From: Burkholderia sp. BCC0506
GTDB lineage: Bacteria > Pseudomonadota > Gammaproteobacteria > Burkholderiales > Burkholderiaceae
Reading direction: 5' to 3'
Assembly: GCF_902833145.1 (NCBI RefSeq)
Contig: NZ_CADFEN010000006.1
Coordinates: 124,001 to 188,000 of the forward strand
Length of the DNA stretch: 64,000 nucleotides
Shown: positions 1 to 8,112 of the stretch, piece after piece
Position numbering within the stretch: position 1 is the first letter of the stretch
Layout: each line of letters opens with the position of its first letter
The notes under the pieces: model-generated
Told to the model about the DNA's origin: nothing
Seen by the model: the letters and a program-made list of their open reading frames with translations, nothing else
The model's database searches: none
Position numbers and translations under genes: made by a program

Positions 1-733
1 ATGCGGGCACCGACGACAGGAACACGACGCCGTGATCGTCCACGACGACGAGCGGCTCGGACGCGTCGGCGCCCTGGAACCATTCGAGGTTGAGCTTCAC
101 GACGACGACGCCCGCGATCTTGCCGTCGCGCCACACCGGTTGCGAGATGTAGTAGCCGGGGTCGCGCGAGATCGTGCCGATCCCGAAGAAGCGGCCGACC
201 TGGCCGTTCATCGCATCGACGAAATACGGGCGGAAACGGTATTCGATCCCGACGAAGCTGTCGGGCGCACGCCAGTTGCTGGCGGCGACGCACAGGCCGT
301 CCGCGCCGATCACATAGGTGACGGTCGCGTGCGCGTGTTCGTTGAGATCCTCGAGATAGCGGTTGACGCGGGCGGTGTAGTCGCCCCGCTTCGGCTCGGC
401 GAGCAGCTCCTGCACGTACGGATGGCTGCCGAGCAGGTAGGGCAGCGATTCGTAGCGGTCGAGCGTGCTCTTGAGCGCGTTGGTGGTGCGCTCGACGCGC
501 ACCGCGGCATTGCGCTGCAGCTCGGCGACGCCGCGCTGCCAGGTGATCGTCCACGTGAGCGCGCACGCCGCGACGAGCGCGGCGGCAAGCACGACGAGGA
601 TGAGCAGGCGGCGCGTCACGGTCGAGGCTTCCTGGCGATGCGGATCGCCTATTGTGTCATAGGCCTCCGTCTCGATGCCCCGGCCGCCGCGGGCCGCACG
701 GCCGGCGGACGGCGCCGCCGCCTGCTCGTTCAT
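1..733 (-). CDS. dctB: C4-dicarboxylate sensor histidine kinase DctB, N-terminal part (runs off window start)
   Basis: The reading frame is open from the ATG at 733 to the window edge, giving about 244 residues. A hydrophobic segment follows the start (roughly residues 40-62, RRLLILVVLAAALVAA), then a periplasmic sensor region with FVGIEYRFRPYFVDAM and GYYISQPVWRDG, typical of the double-Cache domain of DctB kinases. The kinase domain itself would lie outside the window. The start codon is four bases after the dctA stop, so the two are almost certainly co-transcribed. In the known family DctB senses succinate, fumarate or malate and phosphorylates DctD, which activates sigma-54 transcription of dctA; the sigma-54 promoter before dctA here supports that role. 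The alternative is another Cache-domain kinase, but the dctA linkage makes DctB most likely. Confidence 0.85.
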   Translation of the reverse strand, partial: MNEQAAAPSAGRAARGGRGIETEAYDTIGDPHRQEASTVTRRLLILVVLAAALVAACALTWTITWQRGVAELQRNAAVRVERTTNALKSTLDRYESLPYLLGSHPYVQELLAEPKRGDYTARVNRYLEDLNEHAHATVTYVIGADGLCVAASNWRAPDSFVGIEYRFRPYFVDAMNGQVGRFFGIGTISRDPGYYISQPVWRDGKIAGVVVVKLNLEWFQGADASEPLVVVDDHGVVFLSSVPA

Positions 734-737
734 CGCG

Positions 738-2027
738 TCAGACGCCGGCCGTCTCGGTCGGCGCGACTTCGCTGCCGCCCTTCATTGCCTGGCGCAGCTT
801 GTTGCGGTCGAGCTCCTTCTCCCACGCCGACACGACGACGGTCGCCACGCCGTTGCCGACGATGTTGGTCAGCGCGCGGCATTCGCTCATGAAGCGGTCG
901 ATGCCGAGGATCAGCACCATGCCCGACAGCGGGATCGTCGGCACCACCGCCAGCGTCGCGGCGAGCGTGATGAAGCCCGCGCCGGTCACGCCGCTCGCGC
1001 CCTTCGACGTCAGCATCGCGACGGCCAGCAGCGTGAGCTGCTGCATCCACGTGAGCTCGATGTTGGTCGCCTGCGCGATGAACAGCACGGCCATCGTCAT
1101 GTAGATGTTGGTGCCGTCGAGGTTGAACGAGTAGCCGGTCGGCACGACGAGGCCGACGACCGAACGCGAGCAGCCGGCCTTCTCGAGCTTTTCCATCAGC
1201 TGCGGCAGCGCGGCTTCCGACGAGCTCGTGCCGAGCACGATCAGCAGCTCTTCCTTGATGTACGACACGAAGCGGATGATCGAGAAGCCGGTGAAGCGCG
1301 CGATCGCGCCGAGCACGACCAGCACGAACACGACCGACGTCAGGTAGAACGTGCCGATCAGCTTGAGCAGCGGCACCAGCGAGCCGACGCCGTACTTGCC
1401 GATCGTGAACGCCATCGCGCCGAACGCGCCGATCGGCGCCAGCTTCGTGACGATGTGCACGATGCCGAACAGCACGCGCGTCAGGCCGTCGATGAAGTCG
1501 GTCACGACCTTGCCGCGCTCGCCGAGGTGCGCGAGCACGCTGCCGAACAGCAGCGCGATCAGCAGGATCTGCAGGATTTCGCCCTGCGCGAACGCATCGA
1601 CCATCGTGTTCGGGATGATGTGCATCAGGAAGTCGACCGTCGACTGCCCGTGCGCCTTCGCCGCGTACGACGCGACGGCCTTGCCGTCGAGCGTCGCCGG
1701 ATCGATGTTGAAGCCGACGCCCGGACGCAGCAGGTGCGTGGCCGCGAGGCCGAGCAGCAGCGCGAAGGTCGACACGATCTCGAAGTACAGCAGCGCCTTG
1801 CCGCCGACGCGGCCGACCTTCTTCATGTCCTCCATGCCGGCGATGCCGGTGACGACCGTACAGAAGATGATCGGGCCGATCACCATCTTGATCAGCTTGA
1901 TGAAGCCGTCGCCGAGCGGTTTCATGTCGGTGGCGATCGACGGGTAGAAGTGGCCGAGGATCACGCCGACGATGATGGCGAAGATCACCTGCACATAGAG
2001 CACTTTGTAGAAGGGTTTCTTCTTCAC
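738..2027 (-). CDS. dctA: C4-dicarboxylate/proton symporter DctA
   Basis: This 429-residue integral inner-membrane protein matches the DctA/GltP (DAACS) family in length. It begins [17 protein letters not shown] and carries [11 protein letters not shown] and the substrate-binding region around [16 protein letters not shown]. It takes up succinate, fumarate and malate with protons. I use the GTG start at 2027 because AGGAAC lies seven bases upstream and the N-terminus matches family members. It is followed directly by dctB, so transporter and sensor form one operon. Expression is probably DctD- and sigma-54-dependent, from the promoter 208 bases upstream. The mRNA leader would be about 200 bases and contains a micro-ORF. 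Confidence 0.96.
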   Translation of the reverse strand: MKKKPFYKVLYVQVIFAIIVGVILGHFYPSIATDMKPLGDGFIKLIKMVIGPIIFCTVVTGIAGMEDMKKVGRVGGKALLYFEIVSTFALLLGLAATHLLRPGVGFNIDPATLDGKAVASYAAKAHGQSTVDFLMHIIPNTMVDAFAQGEILQILLIALLFGSVLAHLGERGKVVTDFIDGLTRVLFGIVHIVTKLAPIGAFGAMAFTIGKYGVGSLVPLLKLIGTFYLTSVVFVLVVLGAIARFTGFSIIRFVSYIKEELLIVLGTSSSEAALPQLMEKLEKAGCSRSVVGLVVPTGYSFNLDGTNIYMTMAVLFIAQATNIELTWMQQLTLLAVAMLTSKGASGVTGAGFITLAATLAVVPTIPLSGMVLILGIDRFMSECRALTNIVGNGVATVVVSAWEKELDRNKLRQAMKGGSEVAPTETAGV

Positions 2028-2140
2028 GATGGTTCCTGCTGAAGTGGATGAGCCGTGGAAACGGCGTCACGCGCGCAGGAGAATGCCTCAGGGGAGCAGA
2101 CATTCGCCCGCGCGGCTGCCGTGCCGCAACAAGCGATGCC

Positions 2141-2176
2141 TCAGAACATTCGACAGGGGGAGAAGGCGCTGGTCAT
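2141..2176 (-). CDS. Micro-ORF (11 codons) in the dctA leader
   Basis: The leader downstream of the sigma-54 promoter holds an ATG at 2176 with a near-perfect ribosome binding site (AAGGAGA, six bases upstream). It opens an 11-residue frame, MTSAFSPCRMF, ending in TGA. It lies 113 bases before the dctA start. The Shine-Dalgarno is clearly better than that of dctA itself. It may be a translated leader peptide that tunes dctA expression, or a chance ORF behind a purine-rich stretch. No function is known to me. Confidence 0.35.
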   Translation of the reverse strand: MTSAFSPCRMF

Positions 2177-2234
2177 CGATTGTCTCCTTGCTTGCTGTAG
2201 TAGTTCGGCCGGGGGATGGCCGTGCGTTTTATAT

Positions 2235-2250
2235 CGCAAGGTCGATGCCA
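2235..2250 (-). promoter_or_regulatory. Sigma-54 (-24/-12) promoter of dctAB
   Basis: Read on the minus strand the site is TGGCATCGACCTTGCG. The invariant GG and GC are separated by exactly ten bases and flanked by TGGCA and TTGC, close to the RpoN consensus TGGCAC-N5-TTGC. Transcription would start near 2225. Family knowledge (dctA activation by DctD with RpoN) fits the dctA-dctB context. Confidence 0.75.
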
Positions 2251-2311
2251 GGTTTCCGTAACCCCTCAAGCCGTTGTTTTCATTGTATTTCCCATAATGC
2301 GGCAGGCAAGG

Positions 2312-2366
2312 AAATCCGGGATTCCGGATTTCCGGAAACCATCCGTCCGGCGATCCGGACGGATGG
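2312..2366 (-). promoter_or_regulatory. Tandem inverted repeats: candidate DctD enhancer sites, or hairpins ending actP transcription
   Basis: Three dyads lie upstream of the sigma-54 promoter: AAATCCGG with a 4-base loop (2312-2331), the palindrome TTTCCGGAAA (2329-2338), and a perfect 12-base arm CCATCCGTCCGG with loop CGAT (2339-2366). Their centres are about 97, 108 and 128 bases upstream of the predicted start, the usual distance for NtrC-type activator sites. The 12-base dyad also lies 19 bases past the actP stop and could form a terminator hairpin, but only TTT follows it. Both roles are possible. Confidence 0.45.
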
Positions 2367-2384
2367 ATGCTTTGATCAGACGAA

Positions 2385-4070
2385 TCAGTGCCGCACGGCC
2401 TCGCCGGCCAGCAGGCCCGTCTGCGCATAGAACTCCTGCCGCGCGAACGCATCGCGCTCGCGGCGCGCGCGCTCGCCGCGATCCGCGAGCGAACCGACGA
2501 CGATCCCGACGAACGCGAGCGGCACCGACACGAGCGCCGGGTTGTCGAGGAACACCGGCGCATGCGCGTGGTGCAGCACGTCGACCCACACCGACTTCGA
2601 CAGCACCGTGAGCGCGACCGCCGACATGAGGCCGAGGCCGCCGCCGAGCACCGCGCCGCGCGTGGTCATCCCGCGCCAGAAGATCGACATCGCGAGCACC
2701 GGGAAATTCGCGCTCGCGGCCACCGCCGCGACGAGCCCGACCATGAACGCGACGTTCACGTGCTCGAACAGGATCGACAGCGCGATCGCGATGGCCGACA
2801 GCCCGATCGTCGCCGCGCGCGAAATGCGCATTTCGAGCCGTTCGTCCGGCTTGCCGCGCGCCCACATCTGCGCGTACAGGTCGTGCGAGATCGTCGTCGC
2901 GCCGGCAAGCGTCAGCCCCGCGACCACCGCGAGGATCGTCGCGAACGTGACGGCCGCGATGAACCCGTAGAACCCGTTGCCGCCGACCGCCTGCGCGAGC
3001 TTCACCGCGACCATGTTCGAGCCGCCGAGCAGGTCGTGCGTGAGGTTGAACGTGCCGTTCGCGCCGAGCCGGAAGAATTCCGGATGCTGCGCGAGCAGCA
3101 CGATCGCCGAGAAGCCGATCACGAACGTCAGCAGGTAGAAGTAGCCGATGAAGCCGGTCGCGTAGAGCACCGACTTGCGCGCCTCCTTCGCGTTCGGCAC
3201 CGTGAAGAAGCGCATCAGGATGTGCGGGAAGCCGGCCGTGCCGAACATCAGCGCGATACCGAGCGACAGCGCGTTGGCCGGGTCGCGGATCAGCTTGCCG
3301 GGCCCCATGATCGACAGCGCGCCCGGATGCACGGCCACCGCGCGGCGGAACATCGCGTCGACGCTGAAGCCGAACTCGCCGAGCGCGAGCAACGCGAGCA
3401 GCGTCGCGCCGGCGAGCAGCAGCACGGCCTTGATCACCTGCACCCAGGTGGTCGCGGTCATCCCGCCGAAGAACACGTAGACGACCATCAGCACGCCGAC
3501 GATCAGCTCGGCCGTGCCGTACGACAGCCCGAACAGCAGCTGGATCAGCTTGCCCGCGCCGACCATCTGCACGACGAGGTACAGCACGACGATCGTCAGC
3601 GCGTTCGCCGAGGTCAGCAGCCGGATCGGCCGCTGCGCGAAGCGGTACGCGACGACGTCGACGAACGTGAACTTGCCGAGGTTGCGCAGCGGTTCGGCGA
3701 TCAGGAACATCACGAACGGCCAGCCGACCAGGAAGCCGATCGAGTAGATCAGCCCGTCGAAGCCGAACATGAACACCATGCCGGACAGCCCGAGGAACGA
3801 CGCGGCCGACATGTAGTCGCCCGCGATCGCGAGGCCGTTCTGCAGCCCGGTGATGCCGCCGCCGGCCGTGTAGAAGTCGCGCGTCGAGCGCGTGCGGCGC
3901 GCGGCCCAGCGCGTGAGCGCGAGCGTCGCGAACACGAACGCGAAGAACATCGCGATCGCCACCGGGTTCAGCTCGACCTTGTCGGGCATCGGGCCGGCCA
4001 CGCCGGTCGCATGGGCGGCGGAGGAAACGAGAACGGCCAGCGCGCCGAGCGCGGGCGAAATGCGTCGCAT
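2385..4070 (-). CDS. actP: Cation/acetate symporter ActP
   Basis: This 561-residue sodium:solute symporter family protein has an N-terminal signal-like segment ([20 protein letters not shown]) followed by many hydrophobic helices, as in E. coli ActP (about 549 residues). Typical motifs include [21 protein letters not shown] and [15 protein letters not shown]. It imports acetate and other short monocarboxylates at the inner membrane. The ATG at 4070 is chosen because it gives the signal-like N-terminus and leaves 11 bases to the upstream DUF485 gene; the frame stays open further upstream, but that overlaps the DUF485 gene. The pair is a standard transporter unit, and dctA next door makes this an organic-acid uptake cluster. 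Confidence 0.93.
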   Translation of the reverse strand: MRRISPALGALAVLVSSAAHATGVAGPMPDKVELNPVAIAMFFAFVFATLALTRWAARRTRSTRDFYTAGGGITGLQNGLAIAGDYMSAASFLGLSGMVFMFGFDGLIYSIGFLVGWPFVMFLIAEPLRNLGKFTFVDVVAYRFAQRPIRLLTSANALTIVVLYLVVQMVGAGKLIQLLFGLSYGTAELIVGVLMVVYVFFGGMTATTWVQVIKAVLLLAGATLLALLALGEFGFSVDAMFRRAVAVHPGALSIMGPGKLIRDPANALSLGIALMFGTAGFPHILMRFFTVPNAKEARKSVLYATGFIGYFYLLTFVIGFSAIVLLAQHPEFFRLGANGTFNLTHDLLGGSNMVAVKLAQAVGGNGFYGFIAAVTFATILAVVAGLTLAGATTISHDLYAQMWARGKPDERLEMRISRAATIGLSAIAIALSILFEHVNVAFMVGLVAAVAASANFPVLAMSIFWRGMTTRGAVLGGGLGLMSAVALTVLSKSVWVDVLHHAHAPVFLDNPALVSVPLAFVGIVVGSLADRGERARRERDAFARQEFYAQTGLLAGEAVRH

Positions 4071-4081
4071 GCGGGCCTCCG

Positions 4082-4387
4082 TCACGAACGTTGCAGGATC
4101 GTGTCGACGCGACGGTCGAACACACGATTCGCGCGCAGCACGTAGCACGCGGTCAGCCCGATCGCGATCAGGATGATCGCGACGCCCGCGGCGATCCCGA
4201 CCGTCGTCGTCGCGCCGCGGTACAGCGGCGCGGCGAGCACGTGCGGCGCGAGCGCGACGAGCAGGATGAAGCCGTAGTACGTGGCGATCATCAGCGCGGT
4301 GAGCGTGAAGCTGAAGCGGCGCCGCGCCCGCACGAGCTGCTGGTAGTCGCGGCGCGCCGTGACCGATTCGATGACGGAAAGCTCCAT
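4082..4387 (-). CDS. DUF485 small membrane protein (YjcH family)
   Basis: This 101-residue protein has two hydrophobic segments (about residues 27-49, [20 protein letters not shown], and 61-83) and the family-typical R-RRFSFTLT motif. DUF485 proteins are nearly always encoded just before an acetate symporter and are thought to assist it, though the mechanism is not established. The ATG at 4387 has GGAG a few bases upstream. The actP start is 11 bases after its stop, so the two are translated from one transcript. Confidence 0.88.
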   Translation of the reverse strand: MELSVIESVTARRDYQQLVRARRRFSFTLTALMIATYYGFILLVALAPHVLAAPLYRGATTTVGIAAGVAIILIAIGLTACYVLRANRVFDRRVDTILQRS

Positions 4388-4488
4388 GGTGTCTCCATTT
4401 CCTCCTCGTCATGGCGAGGGATGTCTTGTGGATGGTCGGCGCGCGTCCACTGCTCCGCCCGCGCCGCGGCGGCACGTCATGAAACGCG

Positions 4489-5694
4489 TTACACGATGCG
4501 AACCGCCCGCAGCCGCGCGACGTCCTGCGCCGACAGCCCGAGCCAGCCGCCGAGCACCGCATCGGTATCGGCACCGAGCACCGGCGGCGCGCCGCGCACC
4601 GGCAGCCGCGCGCCGTCGAAGCGGTACGGTGGCGCGAGCACGTCGACGCCGCCCGCGACCGGATGCGGCTGCCGCGTGACGAGCCCGGCACGGGTCGCGC
4701 GCTCGGACGTCAGCGCTTCGTGCAGTCCGAGCACTTCGCCGCACGGAATGCCCGCCTCGGCGAGCGCGGCCAGCAGCGTCGCACGCGAGCGGCGCGCGAG
4801 TTCCCGGCGAATCTCGGGCAGCAGGTCGGCGCGATGCTCCGAGCGGCCGAGGTTGGTCCTGTAGCGTTCGTCCGCCGCGAGATCGGGCCGCTCGATCGCG
4901 TCGCAAAAGCGCGCGAACTGCGTGTTGTTGCCGACCGTGATCACGAGCGGGCCGTCGGCCGCGTCGAACACGCCGTACGGCACGATCGACGGATGCGCGT
5001 TGCCGTAGCGCGGCGGGTCCTCACCCATCAGCAGCGCGTCGAGCCCGTAGTACGCGGTGATCATCAGCCCGCAGTCGAACAGCGCCATCTCGATGCGCCG
5101 CCCGCGGCCCGTCGCATGGCGCTCGTACAGCGCGGCGAGGATCGCCTGCGCCGAATACATGCCGGTGAACAGGTCGACCGCCGCGACGCCGAACTTCAGC
5201 GGCGGCTGGCCGGCCTCGCCGTTCAGCGCCATCAGCCCGGCCTCGCCCTGCACGACGAGGTCGTAGCCGGGCCGCGCGGCCTCCGGGCCCGAACGGTCGT
5301 AGCCCGAGATCGCGCAGTGCACGAGGCGCGGGTTCAGTTCGGCCAGCGCGTCGTAGCCGAGACCGAGCTTTTCCGCGCCGCCGCACTTGAAGTTGTGGAT
5401 CAGCACGTCGGCCTGCGTGGCGAGTTCGCGCGCAATGCGCTGCCCGGCTTCCGTCTGCAGGTCGACGCAGATCGACCGCTTGCTGCGGTTCACGCTGTTG
5501 AAATAGGTGGTCTCGGTGTCGCCGATGCGCAGCCCCCAGTCGCGCGTATCGTCGCCGCGCGCGGGATGCTCGACCTTGATCACTTCCGCGCCGAAATCGG
5601 CGAGCACCATCCCGCACCACGGGCCCGCGAGCACGCGCGAGAAATCGAGCACCTTCACGCCGGCCAGCGGCAACGCGCGCGCATCGTTCGTCAT
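4489..5694 (-). CDS. CaiB/BaiF family CoA-transferase
   Basis: This 401-residue family III CoA-transferase begins [17 protein letters not shown] and continues with [32 protein letters not shown] and [18 protein letters not shown], all diagnostic of the fold. The catalytic aspartate is expected in the G-DLVVQGE region. Members move CoA between a donor thioester and a carboxylic acid. The ATG at 5694 is preceded by GGAG. It is the last gene of the acyl-CoA operon, 29 bases after the second dehydrogenase, suggesting activation of a carboxylate that the upstream enzymes degrade. The substrate cannot be read from sequence. Confidence 0.9.
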   Translation of the reverse strand: MTNDARALPLAGVKVLDFSRVLAGPWCGMVLADFGAEVIKVEHPARGDDTRDWGLRIGDTETTYFNSVNRSKRSICVDLQTEAGQRIARELATQADVLIHNFKCGGAEKLGLGYDALAELNPRLVHCAISGYDRSGPEAARPGYDLVVQGEAGLMALNGEAGQPPLKFGVAAVDLFTGMYSAQAILAALYERHATGRGRRIEMALFDCGLMITAYYGLDALLMGEDPPRYGNAHPSIVPYGVFDAADGPLVITVGNNTQFARFCDAIERPDLAADERYRTNLGRSEHRADLLPEIRRELARRSRATLLAALAEAGIPCGEVLGLHEALTSERATRAGLVTRQPHPVAGGVDVLAPPYRFDGARLPVRGAPPVLGADTDAVLGGWLGLSAQDVARLRAVRIV

Positions 5695-5723
5695 TCCTGT
5701 CTCCTCCATTCGCGTTTGCGCCC

Positions 5724-6872
5724 TTACTGTTTCGACAGCGCGATGTAGCGCGCGAGATGGTGATCCTCGTCGCCGAGCTGGTGATCGATCATCACGAGCC
5801 GCTTCGCGTAGTGCGACAGCGGCAGCTCCCACGTCATCCCGATCCCGCCGTGCAGCTGGATGCTTTCCTCGGCGACGAGCGTGCCGATCCGGCCGATGCT
5901 GTACTTCGCCGCCGCGAGCGCGCGCTCGCGCACCGCGCGCGGCGCGTCGAGCTGCGCGGCCGCGTTGATCACGGCCGAGCGCGCCTGCTCGACTTCCAGC
6001 AGCAGGTCGGCCATCCGGTGCTGCAACGCCTGGAAGCTGCCGATCGGCAACCCGAACTGCTTGCGCGTGCGCAGGTAGTCGAGCGTGTGTTCCTTCGCGA
6101 CGTCCATCGCGCCGAGCGCTTCCGCCGACAGCGCGAGCAGCCCGTAGCCGAGCACGCGTTCGAGCAGTGCGGCGCCCGCTTCGTCGTCACCGTCGCTGCC
6201 CGGCACGCGGAGCACCGCATCGGCCGGCAACGCGACATGCTCGAAGCGCACTTCGGCCGCGCGGCCGCCGTCGATCTTCCGGTAGTCGCGCAGCGACACG
6301 CCCGGCGCATCGGCCGGCACGACGAACAGGCCGATGCCGGCCGCGTCGTCGTCGCGACCCGACACGCGCGCGCTGACGACGAAGAACGCCGCCTGCGCGG
6401 CCTGGTCGACGACGCCCTTCGCGCCCGTCAGCACCCAGCCGTCGCCGGCGCGTTCGGCGCGCGTGCGCACGGTCGTCAGCTCATAGTGCGAACCCGGCTC
6501 GTCGTGCGCGAACGCGGCGCTCGCGCTGCCGTCGATCAGCGCGGCGAGCCGGTCGCGATGCGCATCGCCGCCGGCGAGCGCGAGCGCGCGGCCCGCGAGC
6601 AGCGCGCCGAGGAACGGCTCGACGACGAGCCCGCGCCCGAGGCATTCGAACACCACGGCGATGTCGAAGCCCGCGCCGCCGAAGCCGCCGTCCGCTTCGG
6701 CGAACAGCGCGCCGACCGTGCCGAGTTCGGCGAAACGCTGCCACATCGCGCGGTCGAAGCCGTCGGCCGACTGCGCGATGCGATCGCGCACCGGGAACGC
6801 GTACTGTTCGGCGATGAAGCGGTTCAACGTGTCCGCCAGCATCCGGCGGTCTTCTGTGTGCTGGAAATCCAT
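5724..6872 (-). CDS. Acyl-CoA dehydrogenase (short form)
   Basis: This 382-residue FAD enzyme has the N-terminal helical domain from MDFQHTEDRRMLADTL, the middle beta domain (GWVLTGAKGVVDQA) and the C-terminal domain with RKQFGLPIGSFQALQHRMADLL and QLHGGIGMTWE. It would oxidise an acyl-CoA to an enoyl-CoA and pass electrons to electron-transfer flavoprotein. It lies 14 bases after the partner dehydrogenase, a pairing seen where two distinct subunits form a heteromeric enzyme for bulky acyl-CoAs. That reading is inference. The start at 6872 gives the canonical N-terminus; the frame is open far upstream but overlaps the neighbour. Confidence 0.92.
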   Translation of the reverse strand: MDFQHTEDRRMLADTLNRFIAEQYAFPVRDRIAQSADGFDRAMWQRFAELGTVGALFAEADGGFGGAGFDIAVVFECLGRGLVVEPFLGALLAGRALALAGGDAHRDRLAALIDGSASAAFAHDEPGSHYELTTVRTRAERAGDGWVLTGAKGVVDQAAQAAFFVVSARVSGRDDDAAGIGLFVVPADAPGVSLRDYRKIDGGRAAEVRFEHVALPADAVLRVPGSDGDDEAGAALLERVLGYGLLALSAEALGAMDVAKEHTLDYLRTRKQFGLPIGSFQALQHRMADLLLEVEQARSAVINAAAQLDAPRAVRERALAAAKYSIGRIGTLVAEESIQLHGGIGMTWELPLSHYAKRLVMIDHQLGDEDHHLARYIALSKQ

Positions 6873-6886
6873 CGTCGCGTCCCTCG

Positions 6887-8083
6887 TTACAGCCCGAGCA
6901 TCATCTTCGCGATGATGTTCTTCTGGATCTCGTTCGAGCCGCCGAAGATCGACAGCTTGCGGTTGTTGAAGTACTGCTGCGCGGCGCTCGCGGCTTCGTC
7001 GGGGCCGACCGGTTCGCCGTCGTAGTCGGCGTCGAGCGCATCGTCGACGAACGGCTGCGCGTACGGCCCCATCGCGCGCCGCATCAGCGCGGTGATTTCC
7101 TGGCGGATCTGCGTGCCGCGAATCTTCAGCATCGAGCTTTCCGCGCCCGGCACGCCGCCGCCCGCGACCGCGGCCAGCACGCGCAGGTTGGTCGTGCGCA
7201 TGTTTTCCAGTTCGATCTCGACGCGGGCAAGCCGCGCCGCGAAGAACGGATCGTCGGCCAGCGGCCGGCCGTTCTTCGCGACCTTCGCGGCCACCGCGCG
7301 CAGCCGGTCGAGCGCGGCGGTCGAGAAGCCGATCCCCGCGATGTTGGTGCGCTCGTACGTGAGCAGGTATTTCGCGTAGGTCCAGCCGCGGTTCTCTTCC
7401 CCGACGAGGTTCTCGACCGGCACGCGCACGTCGGTGAAGAACACCTCGTTCACCTCGTGCTCGCCGTCGAGCGTGATGATCGGGCGCACGTCGACGCCCG
7501 GCGTATTCATGTCGATCAGCAGGAAGCTGATGCCCTCCTGCTTGCGCACGTCCGTCGCGGTGCGCACGAGGCAGAAGATCATGTTCGCGTAGTGGCCGAG
7601 CGTGGTCCACGTCTTCTGGCCGTTCACGACGTAGTGATCGCCGTGGCGCACCGCGCTCGTCTTCACCGACGCGAGATCGGAGCCGGCGCCCGGCTCCGAG
7701 TACCCCTGGCACCACCAGTCGGTGCCGTCGAGAATGCGCGGCAGCCAGTGGCGCTTCTGCGCGTCGCTGCCGTACTTGATCAGCACGGGGCCGAGCATGT
7801 TCACCCCGAACGGCACGATGCGCGGCGCGCCGGCGAGCGCGCATTCGTTGTCGAACAGGAACTTCTGCGCGACGCTCCAGCCGGGGCCGCCGTATTCGCG
7901 CGGCCAGTGGCTCGCGAGCCAGCCGCGTGCGTTGAGGATCGCGTGCCATTCGCGCATGTCGTCGCGCGTGAGATGCAGGCCGCCCTTCACCTTGCGCGCG
8001 GTGCGCGCCGGCAGTTCGGCGGCGAGGAAGCGCTGCACTTCAGCGCGAAAGGCTTCCTCTTCGGGAGTGAAATTCAGGTCCAT
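6887..8083 (-). CDS. Acyl-CoA dehydrogenase (long form)
   Basis: This 398-residue protein begins MDLNFTPEEEAFRAEVQRFL and contains WCQGYSEPGAGSDLAS (FAD/substrate loop), YVVNGQKTWTT and the C-terminal FGGSNEIQKNIIAKMML, all hallmarks of the acyl-CoA dehydrogenase family. It is the second gene of the operon, 29 bases after the bifunctional enzyme and just before a second dehydrogenase. The two dehydrogenases differ in length and motifs, so they are not a recent duplication. They probably act together on one branched or bulky acyl-CoA; the exact substrate is not evident. Confidence 0.93.
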   Translation of the reverse strand: MDLNFTPEEEAFRAEVQRFLAAELPARTARKVKGGLHLTRDDMREWHAILNARGWLASHWPREYGGPGWSVAQKFLFDNECALAGAPRIVPFGVNMLGPVLIKYGSDAQKRHWLPRILDGTDWWCQGYSEPGAGSDLASVKTSAVRHGDHYVVNGQKTWTTLGHYANMIFCLVRTATDVRKQEGISFLLIDMNTPGVDVRPIITLDGEHEVNEVFFTDVRVPVENLVGEENRGWTYAKYLLTYERTNIAGIGFSTAALDRLRAVAAKVAKNGRPLADDPFFAARLARVEIELENMRTTNLRVLAAVAGGGVPGAESSMLKIRGTQIRQEITALMRRAMGPYAQPFVDDALDADYDGEPVGPDEAASAAQQYFNNRKLSIFGGSNEIQKNIIAKMMLGL

Positions 8084-8112
8084 CTTCGGTCCGTGGCAAA
8101 TGCGGTGGGCGT

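Noticed and set aside
5724-7949. 741-codon single protein covering both acyl-CoA dehydrogenases
   Set aside because: The upstream part is out of frame with the real long-form dehydrogenase and is Arg-rich; the true protein begins at 6872.
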